DNA of 64,000 nt, taken from assembly GCF_002741035.1 (NCBI RefSeq), contig NZ_CP016808.1:4698501-4762500 (forward strand), written 5' to 3'. This DNA comes from Paenibacillus sp. BIHB 4019. Lineage in GTDB: Bacteria > Bacillota > Bacilli > Paenibacillales > Paenibacillaceae. The position numbers were made by a program, and so were the translations under genes. Numbering within the stretch: position 1 is the first letter of the stretch; each line of letters starts with the position of its first letter. The notes under the pieces are model-generated. The model was not told the DNA's origin, did not search any database, and was given only the letters and a program-made list of their open reading frames with translations. Shown one piece after another: positions 16,862-24,841 of the stretch.

Positions 16862-17650
16862 ATGGAGCCAAGGGGTTTAATGGGAGGTTTTTACCGCATC
16901 TCCGAATGGATTATGCGATTATCGGTAATCAATGTATTATGGCTAATATGTTCAATTCCTTTCGTATTATTGGCGTTTGTGGGCGTATTTCCAGGGAATG
17001 CTGCATCACTTGATGAGGCGGCATATCTGGACCATGTTAAAACAACATTGATTTTCATGGCGATTGTTGCTCCTTTCACCTTATTTCCAGCTACAGCTGC
17101 GATGTTTGCAGTAGCTCGCAAATGGGTGATGGGTGAAACGGATGTCCCGCTATTCAAAACTTACTTTAGAGGATATAAGGAAAATTATCTTCAAAGTATG
17201 ATCGGCGGGTTTTTCTACGCTATTCTGTTTGCCATTATGATTGTCGATTTTATTGTGTATCGCGACCAGTATAGCCTAATTTCTTATATCTTTATTGCTT
17301 TGCTGCTTCTGCTGGTGATTTCCTTGTTCAACTTCTTCTCGATGCTTGTCCATTATCACATGAAAACGTTTCAATTGTTGAAAAATGCCATTCTGATTAC
17401 GATTGGCCGTCCAATACGCTCGTTCTCCTCTGCGGTAATGAGCGGTGCGGTCATCTACATCAGCACGCGCTTCACCTTTTTGATTCCGTTTTTTATGGGC
17501 AGCATTATCGCTTATCTGTCGTTCTGGAATTTCTACATGATTTACCAGAAGCTGCAGGAGCAGGCGGAAAAGGCAAGACTAGCTCAAGAGGCTCAAGAGG
17601 TCGAATTCGCAGAGCTTACAGACGGCGATTCGAGCTCGTCCAATAAATAA
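16862..17650 (+). CDS. YesL-like DUF624 membrane protein
   Basis: A 262-residue membrane protein with about five or six hydrophobic helices. The N-terminus MEPRGLMGGFYRISEWIMRLSVINVLWL is typical of the DUF624/YesL family, which is often found beside carbohydrate ABC transporters and two-component systems. No such genes are adjacent here. The C-terminal tail is acidic and coiled (QEQAEKARLAQEAQEVEFAEL) and ends in DGDSSSSNK. I use ATG 16862, with GGGGG upstream; a GTG five codons earlier is in frame. Its molecular function is not known. Confidence 0.8.
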   Translation: MEPRGLMGGFYRISEWIMRLSVINVLWLICSIPFVLLAFVGVFPGNAASLDEAAYLDHVKTTLIFMAIVAPFTLFPATAAMFAVARKWVMGETDVPLFKTYFRGYKENYLQSMIGGFFYAILFAIMIVDFIVYRDQYSLISYIFIALLLLLVISLFNFFSMLVHYHMKTFQLLKNAILITIGRPIRSFSSAVMSGAVIYISTRFTFLIPFFMGSIIAYLSFWNFYMIYQKLQEQAEKARLAQEAQEVEFAELTDGDSSSSNK

Positions 17651-17661
17651 GCGTTTAGACA

Positions 17662-17690
17662 TTTACAATTGTAAAGGTAACGTTTATAAT
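17662..17690 (+). promoter_or_regulatory. Consensus sigma-A promoter of the 6S RNA gene
   Basis: TTTACA at 17662-17667, a 17-bp spacer and TATAAT at 17685-17690. It lies directly behind the DUF624 gene and predicts a start near 17697. Confidence 0.8.
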
Positions 17691-17696
17691 AACAAT

Positions 17697-17880
17697 ACAT
17701 CCTGCGATGTTCGTTTCGGCTTTACGTTGTTTTGAACCAATGGCTGTTTCTCGGGAGACCTAAATTGTTACGATGCTGACATGCCCTCTAAAGGGGACTT
17801 CAAATTCGTTTCTGCGGACACCCACCTTGCGAAAGCGAGGTTCAGAAACATGTAAGTCGGACGGCATAGGCGGGTTTTTA
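17697..17880 (+). ncRNA. ssrS: 6S RNA
   Basis: About 184 nt of non-coding sequence between a consensus promoter and a T-run. The ends form the closing stem (CCTGC-ATG near 17700 with CAT-GCGGG near 17870). Short landmarks match the 6S consensus known from E. coli: GATGTTCG near the 5' end, CACCTTG...GGTTCA towards the 3' end, and GGACGGCAT before the end. 6S RNA folds to mimic an open promoter, binds the housekeeping RNA polymerase holoenzyme and lowers its activity in stationary phase. No open reading frame with a ribosome binding site occupies the region. Exact ends are estimates. Confidence 0.85.
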
Positions 17881-17889
17881 TCTACACTC

Positions 17890-17930
17890 AAGAGACTCTG
17901 CTGCGCTAACACGCTCAGGGTTCTTTTTTT
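17890..17930 (+). terminator. Intrinsic terminator downstream of 6S RNA
   Basis: CTCTG and CAGGG plus outer AAGA/TCTT arms form a stem with a small internal loop, followed by seven T. It backs up the T-run that ends the 6S gene. Confidence 0.65.
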
Positions 17931-17994
17931 GTGTAACAAAACATGTTAATATAGATATTACATACAAAGATGCTGGAGGGGGAGATCGTTTTTG

Positions 17995-18387
17995 TTGAAG
18001 CGGACCGTAATCGGGCTGCTGCGCAGTCATGAACAAACAGGCGATAAAGCCAAAGACCCGATGCTCAAATCCCATTTTTACAAGTTGTCCAAGGAAAAGG
18101 CTTGGGAAGAAGTCGTATCTACGCTGAAGAAAATGCAGGGCTACAAGGTGCTGCATGAAGTGCAATCGGTTGGAGAGATTGTGCTGGAGAAGCGCACGGC
18201 ATTCGGCCGAACAATGGATATTACGGTGTCGGTCATTAGCGTTAATCCGGTAAATGCAGCCGTTGATATTTATTCGGCTTCCAGAGGCTCGTTTGGCGAC
18301 CTTGGCTCGAACTACCGGGTTATTCTTGAGCTTTATCGAACGCTGGACAAGAAGCTCTCTGCTTTTAAGACGACCGGAAACTCATAA
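17995..18387 (+). CDS. DUF1499-like small protein
   Basis: A 130-residue protein from TTG 17995 (the adjacent TTG at 17992 is equally possible), with GGAGGGGGAGA upstream. The C-terminal half (DITVSVISVNPVNAAVDIYSASRGSFGDLGSNYRVILELYRTL, residues about 75-117) looks like the DUF1499 fold, whose hallmark is a SASR-x-G-x-x-DLG-x-N run. Function is unknown in bacteria. No signal peptide is seen. It converges with tpx and shares a terminator with it. Confidence 0.75.
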   Translation: MKRTVIGLLRSHEQTGDKAKDPMLKSHFYKLSKEKAWEEVVSTLKKMQGYKVLHEVQSVGEIVLEKRTAFGRTMDITVSVISVNPVNAAVDIYSASRGSFGDLGSNYRVILELYRTLDKKLSAFKTTGNS

Positions 18388-18396
18388 AACGTACAA

Positions 18397-18427
18397 AAAG
18401 CGAGGAAGGTATCCCTTCACTCGCTTT
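18397..18427. terminator. Bidirectional terminator between the DUF1499-like gene and tpx
   Basis: AAAGCGAG and CTCGCTTT arms plus an inner GAAGG/CCTTC stem, with T-rich sequence on both outer sides. Confidence 0.8.
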
Positions 18428-18457
18428 GTTTGTGCAGATAAAAGATTGTATACTGGG

Positions 18458-18976
18458 TTATACGAGCGCTTTAGTTGCGTTAATCGCTGCTTCGTAGTTA
18501 GGGTGCTCGGTCATTTCTGCCAGGTACTCCACATATTGAATCGTATCATTGGCATCGATTACGAAGATGGAGCGCATGTCCAGGCCGAATTCCTTAATGT
18601 AAACGCCATAGGCTTCGCCAAAGCTTTTTAATTTGTAGTCTGACAGCAGCTCGACTTTATCAATGCCTGCAGCACCGCACCAGCGAGCTTGGGCGAATGG
18701 CAGGTCTGCGCTGATTGTAAGTACGGCAACGTTGTCGCCAAGCGTAGCAGCAGCTTCATTGAAGCGGCGAGTTTGAGCGTCGCAGACGCCGGTATCAATA
18801 GAAGGAACAACGCTGATTAATTTGATTTTGCCAGCATAATCTTTCAAGGATACGCTATCAACGAGTGTTTTGTTCACTTGAAAATCAGGAGCTTTATCGC
18901 CAGCTTTCAATTCTGGTCCTACTAGTGTAAGTGGATTGCCTTTAAATGCGGCAGCTCCAGCACGTTCTTGAGACAT
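18458..18976 (-). CDS. tpx: Thiol peroxidase (atypical 2-Cys peroxiredoxin)
   Basis: A 172-residue Tpx that reduces hydroperoxides using thioredoxin. The peroxidatic Cys65 sits in DTGVCDAQT and the resolving Cys100 in ARWCGAAG, the spacing expected of the Tpx subfamily. The N-terminal FKGNPLTLVGPELKAGDKAPDF is also typical. The start is the ATG at 18976 (MSQERAG), with GAGGAGG 9 nt upstream; the longer open frame to 19015 lacks a ribosome binding site. Monocistronic, divergent from the rhomboid gene. Confidence 0.95.
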   Translation of the reverse strand: MSQERAGAAAFKGNPLTLVGPELKAGDKAPDFQVNKTLVDSVSLKDYAGKIKLISVVPSIDTGVCDAQTRRFNEAAATLGDNVAVLTISADLPFAQARWCGAAGIDKVELLSDYKLKSFGEAYGVYIKEFGLDMRSIFVIDANDTIQYVEYLAEMTEHPNYEAAINATKALV

Positions 18977-19070
18977 GAATAACGTCCTCCTCAAAGTTAA
19001 ATGGTCAATACCCATTTATTATAATCGGAGTTCGGCAATATTGTCCAATTTTAGAGCGGGGGAATTCCTA

Positions 19071-19727
19071 ATGATTTTTTTAAGATACGAAAGCTTTCGC
19101 GTTTATTTAAGATCTTACCCGGTAACTTCTGCGATAATCGCGTTAAATACGCTCTATTTTATATTTGTTGCTTTAAATGGCGGAACGACAGGCGGAGAAA
19201 ACTTGTACCGCTGGGGCGCCTTTTTAACTTTTCATGGAGATCCATACGGGCTGTTGGAGCCATGGCGCTATTTAACGTCCGTCTTTATGCATGGAGGCTT
19301 TCAGCACCTGCTTTTTAATATGTTTGCCCTGCTTGTGTTTGCACCGCCCTTGGAGCGTCTGCTGCGCTCTGTGAAGTATGGTGTTTTTTATTTGCTTTGC
19401 GGGCTGCTAGGCAATTTGTTCAGTGCGGTTATTACGGTTATGACAGAAGGTGGCAATGGGGAGTTTGTCCATTTGTCAGTGGGAGCATCCGGTGCGATTT
19501 ATGGCGTTTACGGGGCGTATCTATACTTGTCGCTGTTCCGTAAAGCTTGGCTGGATGATGGATCACGCAAAACCGTATATATGATTTTGGGAGCAGGTAT
19601 CATTTATTCCATTATTTTGCCGACAATAGATTTATGGGCGCATGTAGGTGGCGGCCTTGCCGGCTTCCTCATGTACGGTTTATTCGATCGGGCAATGGTT
19701 CGCAGGCAGCGGATCGTCCGGAGATAA
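19071..19727 (+). CDS. Rhomboid-family intramembrane serine protease
   Basis: A 218-residue, six-helix membrane protease from ATG 19071. The catalytic dyad is visible: Ser140 in GASGAIYG and His201 in WAHVGGGLAGF. The HGGFQHLLFNMFAL segment (about 74-87) is the conserved His-Asn region of helix 2. Rhomboids cleave transmembrane substrates in the lipid bilayer; the substrate here is unknown. The ribosome binding site is weak (GGGGGA), and the open frame extends further upstream, overlapping the tpx start region, without a better start. Confidence 0.9.
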   Translation: MIFLRYESFRVYLRSYPVTSAIIALNTLYFIFVALNGGTTGGENLYRWGAFLTFHGDPYGLLEPWRYLTSVFMHGGFQHLLFNMFALLVFAPPLERLLRSVKYGVFYLLCGLLGNLFSAVITVMTEGGNGEFVHLSVGASGAIYGVYGAYLYLSLFRKAWLDDGSRKTVYMILGAGIIYSIILPTIDLWAHVGGGLAGFLMYGLFDRAMVRRQRIVRR

Positions 19728-19752
19728 TGTTTGGATAAGATAAGGAGAGATC

Positions 19753-20661
19753 ATGGAACTTCGTCAGCTTTATTATTTCGTCAAAGTAGCGAGAAAAGAG
19801 CATGTGACACAGGCGGCGGAAGAATTGCATGTTGCTCAGTCAGCTGTGAGCCGTCAAATTCATCAATTGGAGGAAGAGCTTGGCGTAAAGCTTTTTTTAC
19901 AAAAGGGCAGAAATTTGCAATTGACGCCTGTAGGTCATTTGTTTTTGAAGCGGGCTGAGGTCATATTGGCTGATTTGGACCGGGCTGTGGTTGAAATACA
20001 TGAATTTCTTGACCCGGAAAAAGGGGAAATTCGGCTTGGCTTTCCGCATAGCCTCGGTGTATCCTTAATTCCGCAGGTTGTAGCTGCTTTTCGCAAGCAT
20101 CATCCGAATGTGAAGTTTCGCTTTAGGCAGGGGATGTATCCGTCGCTTATACGAGATATGGTAAAGGGTGAGATTGATCTTGCTTTCATTTCTCCTTTTC
20201 CGGATGAGCACGAGCATGTATGCGGGCAAGTACTGCTGACAGAGGAGCTTTATGCGATATTGCCGCCAGCACATGCTCTCGCTGGGGAGAACTCGATTCG
20301 ATTGAGTCAGCTCAAGGATGAGACGTTTGTATTGTTCAGCGAAGGTTATTCGTTAAGGCCCATTGTATGGGAAGCGTGCCAGGAGGCAGGATTTACACCG
20401 AAAATCGGATTCGAGGGCGAGGAGACGGAGACGATCCGCGGACTTGTCGCCGCAGGTATGGGTGTCAGCCTGCTGCCAGAGATGGCGCTTCATCATACGG
20501 GCATTTTACAGCCGGCGAAGGTGCGCGTGGAGCACCCGCATGTGACTCGCAATATCGGCATCATTCATCGTTCTAATGAGAAGTTGTCGCTCGTTGCGAA
20601 GGTGTTCCATGGCTTTCTGCTTCATTACTTCAATGAGATGAAGCAAGAGGAATTAAAGTAA
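19753..20661 (+). CDS. LysR-family transcription regulator, GltC-like
   Basis: A 302-residue regulator. The N-terminal winged helix-turn-helix (MELRQLYYFVKVARKEHVTQAAEELHV) with QSAVSRQIHQLEEELGVKLF is followed by the effector domain. Similarity to Bacillus GltC runs along the whole length as I recall it (ELRQLxYF, HVAQSA-SRQI, FLDP-G--R-GFP-SL, ETI-GLVAAGMGVSLLPE). GltC activates glutamate synthase genes and ties them to the nitrogen/carbon balance. No gltAB operon is next to this gene, so it may act in trans or have another target. It starts 25 bp after the rhomboid gene, with AAGGAGAG before the ATG, and ends at a strong terminator. Confidence 0.9.
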   Translation: MELRQLYYFVKVARKEHVTQAAEELHVAQSAVSRQIHQLEEELGVKLFLQKGRNLQLTPVGHLFLKRAEVILADLDRAVVEIHEFLDPEKGEIRLGFPHSLGVSLIPQVVAAFRKHHPNVKFRFRQGMYPSLIRDMVKGEIDLAFISPFPDEHEHVCGQVLLTEELYAILPPAHALAGENSIRLSQLKDETFVLFSEGYSLRPIVWEACQEAGFTPKIGFEGEETETIRGLVAAGMGVSLLPEMALHHTGILQPAKVRVEHPHVTRNIGIIHRSNEKLSLVAKVFHGFLLHYFNEMKQEELK

Positions 20662-20681
20662 GAACCGCTATATGCAGAATG

Positions 20682-20736
20682 AAAAAGAACCGCTGCAAGT
20701 ACCAGTTTTATTCTGGTCGTTGCAGCGGTTCTTTTT
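20682..20736 (+). terminator. Intrinsic terminator of the LysR-type gene
   Basis: A 17-bp perfect stem (AAAAAGAACCGCTGCAA with its complement at 20720-20736) plus an inner ACCAG/CTGGT stem; the right arm ends in five T. Confidence 0.9.
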
Positions 20737-20749
20737 GTGTAAAAGAAAA

Positions 20750-20780
20750 GTGGGCCAGCCGAATGCTTAGGCTGGCCCAC
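20750..20780 (-). terminator. Intrinsic terminator of the YugP gene
   Basis: GTGGGCCAGCC and GGCTGGCCCAC form an 11-bp stem with a 9-nt loop, followed on the minus strand by TTTTCTTTT. Confidence 0.88.
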
Positions 20781-20816
20781 TCATCTGTGTTGTTCGTGTA
20801 TTGCTCTGCAAGCTGG

Positions 20817-21500
20817 TTATTCCCGGTTCGATGATGTGAAGATCATAATATATTTTAAGAGCTCCAGCAGGGAGATAAGCGCGGCTGCTACGTAAGTTAG
20901 GGCGGCCGCGTTCAGAACTTTGGCAACACCGCGTTCTTCCTCGTTCGTAATAAAGCCTTCGGCAATCATAATGTGGCGCGCTCGATTGCTTGCATTAAAT
21001 TCAACGGGCAGTGTAATGACCTGAAAGGCTACTGCTACGGAGAAGAAGATAATGCCAAGACCAATCAGATTTGCCTGTTGAAATAAAAATCCGGCGATCA
21101 GCATGAATGGAGCGATGCCTGATGCAATGTTAACGACCGGGAAAATGCGATGGCGCAGCACCAGCATTGGATATTTCGCCTGATGCTGAATGGCGTGGCC
21201 AACCTCATGACAGGCAACGGACAAAGCGGATATGGAGTTTTCATAATAAACATGCTCTGAAAGTCGTACTTTGCGTGATATAGGATCATAATGATCGCTT
21301 AGCGTGCCCCGTACGGGTTCAATTTGTACATGCTGCAGCCCATGGGCATCCAGCATTTTGCGTGCGGCCTGATAGCCGGTTAGTCCGCTCATGGAGCGAA
21401 CGGTAGACCAAGTTTTGAACGTTCCTTTAACCCGAAACTGCGCCCAAATCGATAAAGCGAAAGCGATCAGGATGAGGATGTCCATTTTGTGAAAAAACAT
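20817..21500 (-). CDS. yugP: YugP-family membrane zinc metallopeptidase
   Basis: A 227-residue membrane protein of the neutral zinc metallopeptidase family (YugP). The HExxH zinc site is in CHEVGHAIQH (about residues 107-116). The N-terminal helix, two central helices (PVVNIASGIAPFMLIAGF, LIGLGIIFFSVAVAF) and a C-terminal helix anchor it. The NASNRARHIM motif after helix 3 is also conserved. Its substrate is not known. GGAGG lies 9 nt before the ATG. The MerR-type gene upstream is separated by about 65 bp. Confidence 0.9.
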   Translation of the reverse strand: MFFHKMDILILIAFALSIWAQFRVKGTFKTWSTVRSMSGLTGYQAARKMLDAHGLQHVQIEPVRGTLSDHYDPISRKVRLSEHVYYENSISALSVACHEVGHAIQHQAKYPMLVLRHRIFPVVNIASGIAPFMLIAGFLFQQANLIGLGIIFFSVAVAFQVITLPVEFNASNRARHIMIAEGFITNEEERGVAKVLNAAALTYVAAALISLLELLKYIMIFTSSNRE

Positions 21501-21566
21501 AACGTCATTCCTCCAAATGATAAATTTGACTTTCCGATCAAGGGGCGAAGCTTTTATTGTATATCA

Positions 21567-22007
21567 CTACATAAAATTCCCCTTGTTTAGCAGCAGCATA
21601 AGCGCTTCAATACAAGCTGCCGTTTGCGGCATGATACGAGTGTAGAGCCTGTTGGCTTGGCGAGGCTTCATTTGCTTGATTACTGGCTCCAAGTCTTTAA
21701 CCTCTCGTTCCAGCTCGCTTAGACGAAGCTGTAGATCGGTCAGCTTGCGCGATACCTGCTCTTCAGCAGTTACACTGTCCCATGCTGCTAATGATTGTTT
21801 AATTTCTTCAAGCGTATGCTTGTTTTGTTTCATTTGTTCAATACGTTTCAAGCGAATTAACGTTTCAGAATTATACAAGCGGTAGTTTGTCGAAGAGCGT
21901 TCCGCCGGTTCAATAAGTCCCATTGAAGTATAATAGTCAATTGTTCGCGGACTGATGTTGGCTAGTTTAGCGAGTTCTCCAATTTTATAACGTTCAGCAG
22001 ATTCCAA
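21567..22007 (-). CDS. MerR-family transcription regulator
   Basis: A 146-residue regulator. The N-terminal MerR winged helix is clear (YKIGELAKLANISPRTIDYYTSMGLIEPAER), then a long coiled-coil dimerisation helix (LTDLQLRLSELEREVKDLEPVIKQM). There is no Cys cluster for metal sensing. I use TTG 22007 because AAGGTG is 6 nt upstream; an in-frame GTG at 22016 would be too close to the ribosome binding site. It is divergent from amtB, so it might act on that promoter, but nothing in the sequence proves this. Confidence 0.85.
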   Translation of the reverse strand: MESAERYKIGELAKLANISPRTIDYYTSMGLIEPAERSSTNYRLYNSETLIRLKRIEQMKQNKHTLEEIKQSLAAWDSVTAEEQVSRKLTDLQLRLSELEREVKDLEPVIKQMKPRQANRLYTRIMPQTAACIEALMLLLNKGNFM

Positions 22008-22202
22008 TCCGTTCACCTTCTTTCCTCTATCTATATATGTCTATGTTTAATGATAATCGTAAAGTAACCATACAGTCAAACGTGTTACATAGATAGGTAA
22101 ATGAAGGGGAATTATGCCTAGGAAGCTGTGTCCTAAATAGAAGATGAAAAGTACAAAGGTTAAACCCCATTACGGCAAAAGCTGCTATGACCAGGCAAGT
22201 AC

Positions 22203-22219
22203 TGTGAAAAAACTTAACA
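22203..22219 (+). promoter_or_regulatory. Upstream GlnR/TnrA-type operator
   Basis: TGTGAAAAAACTTAACA matches the TGTNA-N7-TNACA consensus of the GlnR and TnrA regulators at every fixed position. Its centre lies about 100 bp upstream of the predicted amtB transcription start. Confidence 0.7.
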
Positions 22220-22276
22220 TTAACCGCTTTCTTGAGGTCGAATGTTAGATTTTTTTCGAAAATAGAATAAAACGTA

Positions 22277-22305
22277 TTGTCAAATGCGACTCTACTGACT
22301 ATAAT
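22277..22305 (+). promoter_or_regulatory. Sigma-A promoter of amtB
   Basis: TTGTCA at 22277-22282, 17-bp spacer, TATAAT at 22300-22305. Confidence 0.8.
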
Positions 22306-22326
22306 GACATTAAGTCTTTCCTGAAA

Positions 22327-22343
22327 TGTTAGGAAACATAACG
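22327..22343 (+). promoter_or_regulatory. Downstream GlnR/TnrA-type operator
   Basis: TGTTAGGAAACATAACG matches TGTNA-N7-TNACA except for the last base. It lies just after the predicted transcription start, between the promoter and the amtB ribosome binding site, where a bound repressor would block elongation. Confidence 0.6.
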
Positions 22344-22360
22344 TATGGGGAGTGGTCGTA

Positions 22361-23731
22361 ATGATTAGAAAGATGTTATTCACACTAGGGGCAATGTGCT
22401 TAGTATTCCCGGCAATGGCTTTTGCGAATGACCCATCCAATGCAACATTGAATATGGGTATCGACTCCTTATGGGTCATGGTAGCATTCGTGTTAGTTTT
22501 GCTCATGCAAGGCGGATTTATTCTTTTGGAAACAGGTTCGACCAGAATGAAAAATGCCGGCCATGTTGCAGGCAAAACCATTTTCACAGCTGGTCTAGCA
22601 GGTTTGGTTTATTGGGCGATCGGTTATGGTATTGCGTTCGGAACGGCTAATGCCGATGGCGGATCAAGCAGCTTTATCGGCTGGGGCGATTTCTTCTTTA
22701 ATCCAGCTATTTCAAGTGTAAATGATGAGCTTCCAACAACTATTTTCTTCCTGTTCCAACTAGCTTTCGCAGCGGTGTCGCTTTCCATCGCATGGGGCGG
22801 CTTTGCGGAACGTGCTAAATTGTCCTCCTACCTTATTTTCACCGTTATCTACATTGCTGCGATTTACCCGGTAGTTGCTCACTGGATCTGGGGCGGCGGC
22901 TGGCTTGCAGCAGATGGCGCACAAGACTTTGCCGGTTCGACGGTCGTGCATTTATCCGGCGCATTGGCAGCATTGGCAGCAACCATTCTGCTTAAACCTC
23001 GTATTGGCAAGTTCAACAAAGATGGCTCTGCAAATGAAATTGCGGGACATAACCAAGTGTATACAGCACTATCGGTACTGCTTCTGTGGGTCGGCTGGTT
23101 CGGCTTTAACGCAGGCAGCACGGTGAGCATTGGTGACGGCTTCTTCGGTTATGTAGCTTTTACAACAATGCTAGGAGCAGGTGCAGGTGCGGTTTCCTCG
23201 CTGCTGATTTCGTGGGCTGTTACAGGCAAGGCAGATATTACAACTACACTTAACGGCACCCTCGCGGGTCTGGTTGCAATTACAGCTTCCTGTGCATTCG
23301 TTGATCCATGGGCAGCGGTCGTAATTGGTCTAGTAGCAGGTGTGCTTGTATTCTACAGCGCGAAGTTTTTCGAAAAAATGAAAATCGACGATCCGATTTA
23401 TGCAATGTCGGTTCACGGTGCAGCTGGTATTTGGGGTACGCTGGCTAACGGTATTTTTGCAACACAAGCATTGGCTGACAAAGTGGGCGTAGGCCAAGGC
23501 GGCTTGCTTGATACAGGCAGCTGGAAGCAATTATGGGTACAATTCGAGAGCGTTGTTGTATGTGGCGCATTCGTTCTGGCAGCATCGTTCCTGGTACTTG
23601 GCATTATGAAGCTGGTAATGGGCTTCCGTGTAACAGAAGAGCAAGAAATTGTAGGTCTTGACCTTAGTGAGCATGGCGCTTATGGTTATCCTGAGCAAAT
23701 GAAAAAAGCAGGTCAAAACCTGCAAGGTTAA
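22361..23731 (+). CDS. amtB: Ammonium transporter, Amt/NrgA family
   Basis: A 456-residue ammonium channel. A signal-like first helix (MIRKMLFTLGAMCLVFPAMAFA) precedes the 11-helix core. Family motifs are seen: LLMQGGFILLETGSTR, VVHLSGALAALAA (first pore His region), WVGWFGFNAGST and AMSVHGAAGIWGTLANGIFA (second pore His). I use ATG 22361; the frame also contains an upstream GTG. The promoter is flanked by two GlnR/TnrA-type boxes, so expression should follow nitrogen supply. No glnK/PII gene follows; instead a DUF294 nucleotidyltransferase gene starts 34 bp downstream without an intervening terminator. Confidence 0.95.
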   Translation: MIRKMLFTLGAMCLVFPAMAFANDPSNATLNMGIDSLWVMVAFVLVLLMQGGFILLETGSTRMKNAGHVAGKTIFTAGLAGLVYWAIGYGIAFGTANADGGSSSFIGWGDFFFNPAISSVNDELPTTIFFLFQLAFAAVSLSIAWGGFAERAKLSSYLIFTVIYIAAIYPVVAHWIWGGGWLAADGAQDFAGSTVVHLSGALAALAATILLKPRIGKFNKDGSANEIAGHNQVYTALSVLLLWVGWFGFNAGSTVSIGDGFFGYVAFTTMLGAGAGAVSSLLISWAVTGKADITTTLNGTLAGLVAITASCAFVDPWAAVVIGLVAGVLVFYSAKFFEKMKIDDPIYAMSVHGAAGIWGTLANGIFATQALADKVGVGQGGLLDTGSWKQLWVQFESVVVCGAFVLAASFLVLGIMKLVMGFRVTEEQEIVGLDLSEHGAYGYPEQMKKAGQNLQG

Positions 23732-23765
23732 TATTATAAGGGCGATTCAAAGGGGAGAGACTCGG

Positions 23766-24833
23766 ATGACGGACCCTGTGCATGTAAAGCTGCTGGAGCA
23801 GATAAGCTTGGCCGAGGAGGCCGGCACGCTGCGCAGCTTGCGGGATCAGGTACATGATCGGATGAAGGAAGCTCTCCTTGCAAGCCCTGTCGAACAGTTT
23901 AATGAACAATTGAATGAGATGCATGATACGGTGATCAGCCGGGCAATTGCACTCGCAGAAGCGGAAATGGCACGGATGGGGAAGGGTTCTCCTCCCGTGC
24001 CTTACGCCTATTTATTATTCGGCAGCGGAGGCAGGGAAGAGCAAACCTTGTCCAGCGATCAGGACAGCGGCATTGTTTATGAGTTTGCAGCTGATGATGA
24101 GTCGGCTGTGCAGCGCTATTTTTATGAATTGTCCGCACTCATTGTCAGTTATCTTCAAACGGCGGGATATCCTCCATGCGAGGGAGAAGTGCTCAGCAGC
24201 AATCCCCAGTGGTGCAAATCGCTGTCAGCATGGGAGGAGCAAATTAACTCGTGGTTTAAGGAGCCAAGCTGGGAGGCTGTCCGTTATTTGCTAATCATAG
24301 CAGATGGACGCTGCATTTTTGGAAGTGAGCTGCTTATGCGGCGATTCAAGGATATTTTTTTCACCGACATGCTGGCCACGCCGATTATTATCAGACGCAT
24401 GCTTGAAAATACGATGCGCCACAAAATGCTGCTCGGCGTATTCGGCCATTTGCTGAAGGAGCAGTATGGAGAGGATGCAGGCAGTCTGGATATTAAATAT
24501 GGCGCCTACATTCCGATGGTGAATGCCATTCGGCTGTTGTCGATCCAGCGAGGCATTCGCGAGTCTTCTACGATGGATCGCATGCGGAGGCTATTGGAAG
24601 AAAAGGAGCTCTCGGAGCAGGAAGCCAAGCAATGTGAGCAGGCTTTTCTCTTTTTTCTCAGGCTCCGGCTGTTATCGATTGAAAGCTCGGAAAATGGCTG
24701 GTATGGCAACAATGGCAAAGTGGCTTCTCGCAAGCTTACTAAAGAGATGAAAGATGAATTAAAGAAAAGCTTGCGGTTCGGAAAGAAGCTGCAGCGCAAA
24801 GTGTATAAAACCACGATGGGAAGGCTTGTGTAA
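23766..24833 (+). CDS. DUF294 putative nucleotidyltransferase (GlnD-like)
   Basis: A 355-residue protein with an N-terminal helical segment (1-75), then a nucleotidyltransferase core: FGSGGREEQTLSSDQDSGIVYE (about residues 85-106), with the GSxGRxE and SDxD metal-binding signature shared with GlnD uridylyltransferases. The PPCEGEVLSSNPQW segment and the C-terminal helices match the DUF294 substrate-binding part. CBS domains, often fused to this module, are absent. The biochemical role of the family is not established. AAAGGGGAGAG lies before the ATG. It is apparently co-transcribed with amtB and with the exonuclease gene 8 bp downstream. Confidence 0.88.
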   Translation: MTDPVHVKLLEQISLAEEAGTLRSLRDQVHDRMKEALLASPVEQFNEQLNEMHDTVISRAIALAEAEMARMGKGSPPVPYAYLLFGSGGREEQTLSSDQDSGIVYEFAADDESAVQRYFYELSALIVSYLQTAGYPPCEGEVLSSNPQWCKSLSAWEEQINSWFKEPSWEAVRYLLIIADGRCIFGSELLMRRFKDIFFTDMLATPIIIRRMLENTMRHKMLLGVFGHLLKEQYGEDAGSLDIKYGAYIPMVNAIRLLSIQRGIRESSTMDRMRRLLEEKELSEQEAKQCEQAFLFFLRLRLLSIESSENGWYGNNGKVASRKLTKEMKDELKKSLRFGKKLQRKVYKTTMGRLV

Positions 24834-24841
24834 GGCGGTGG

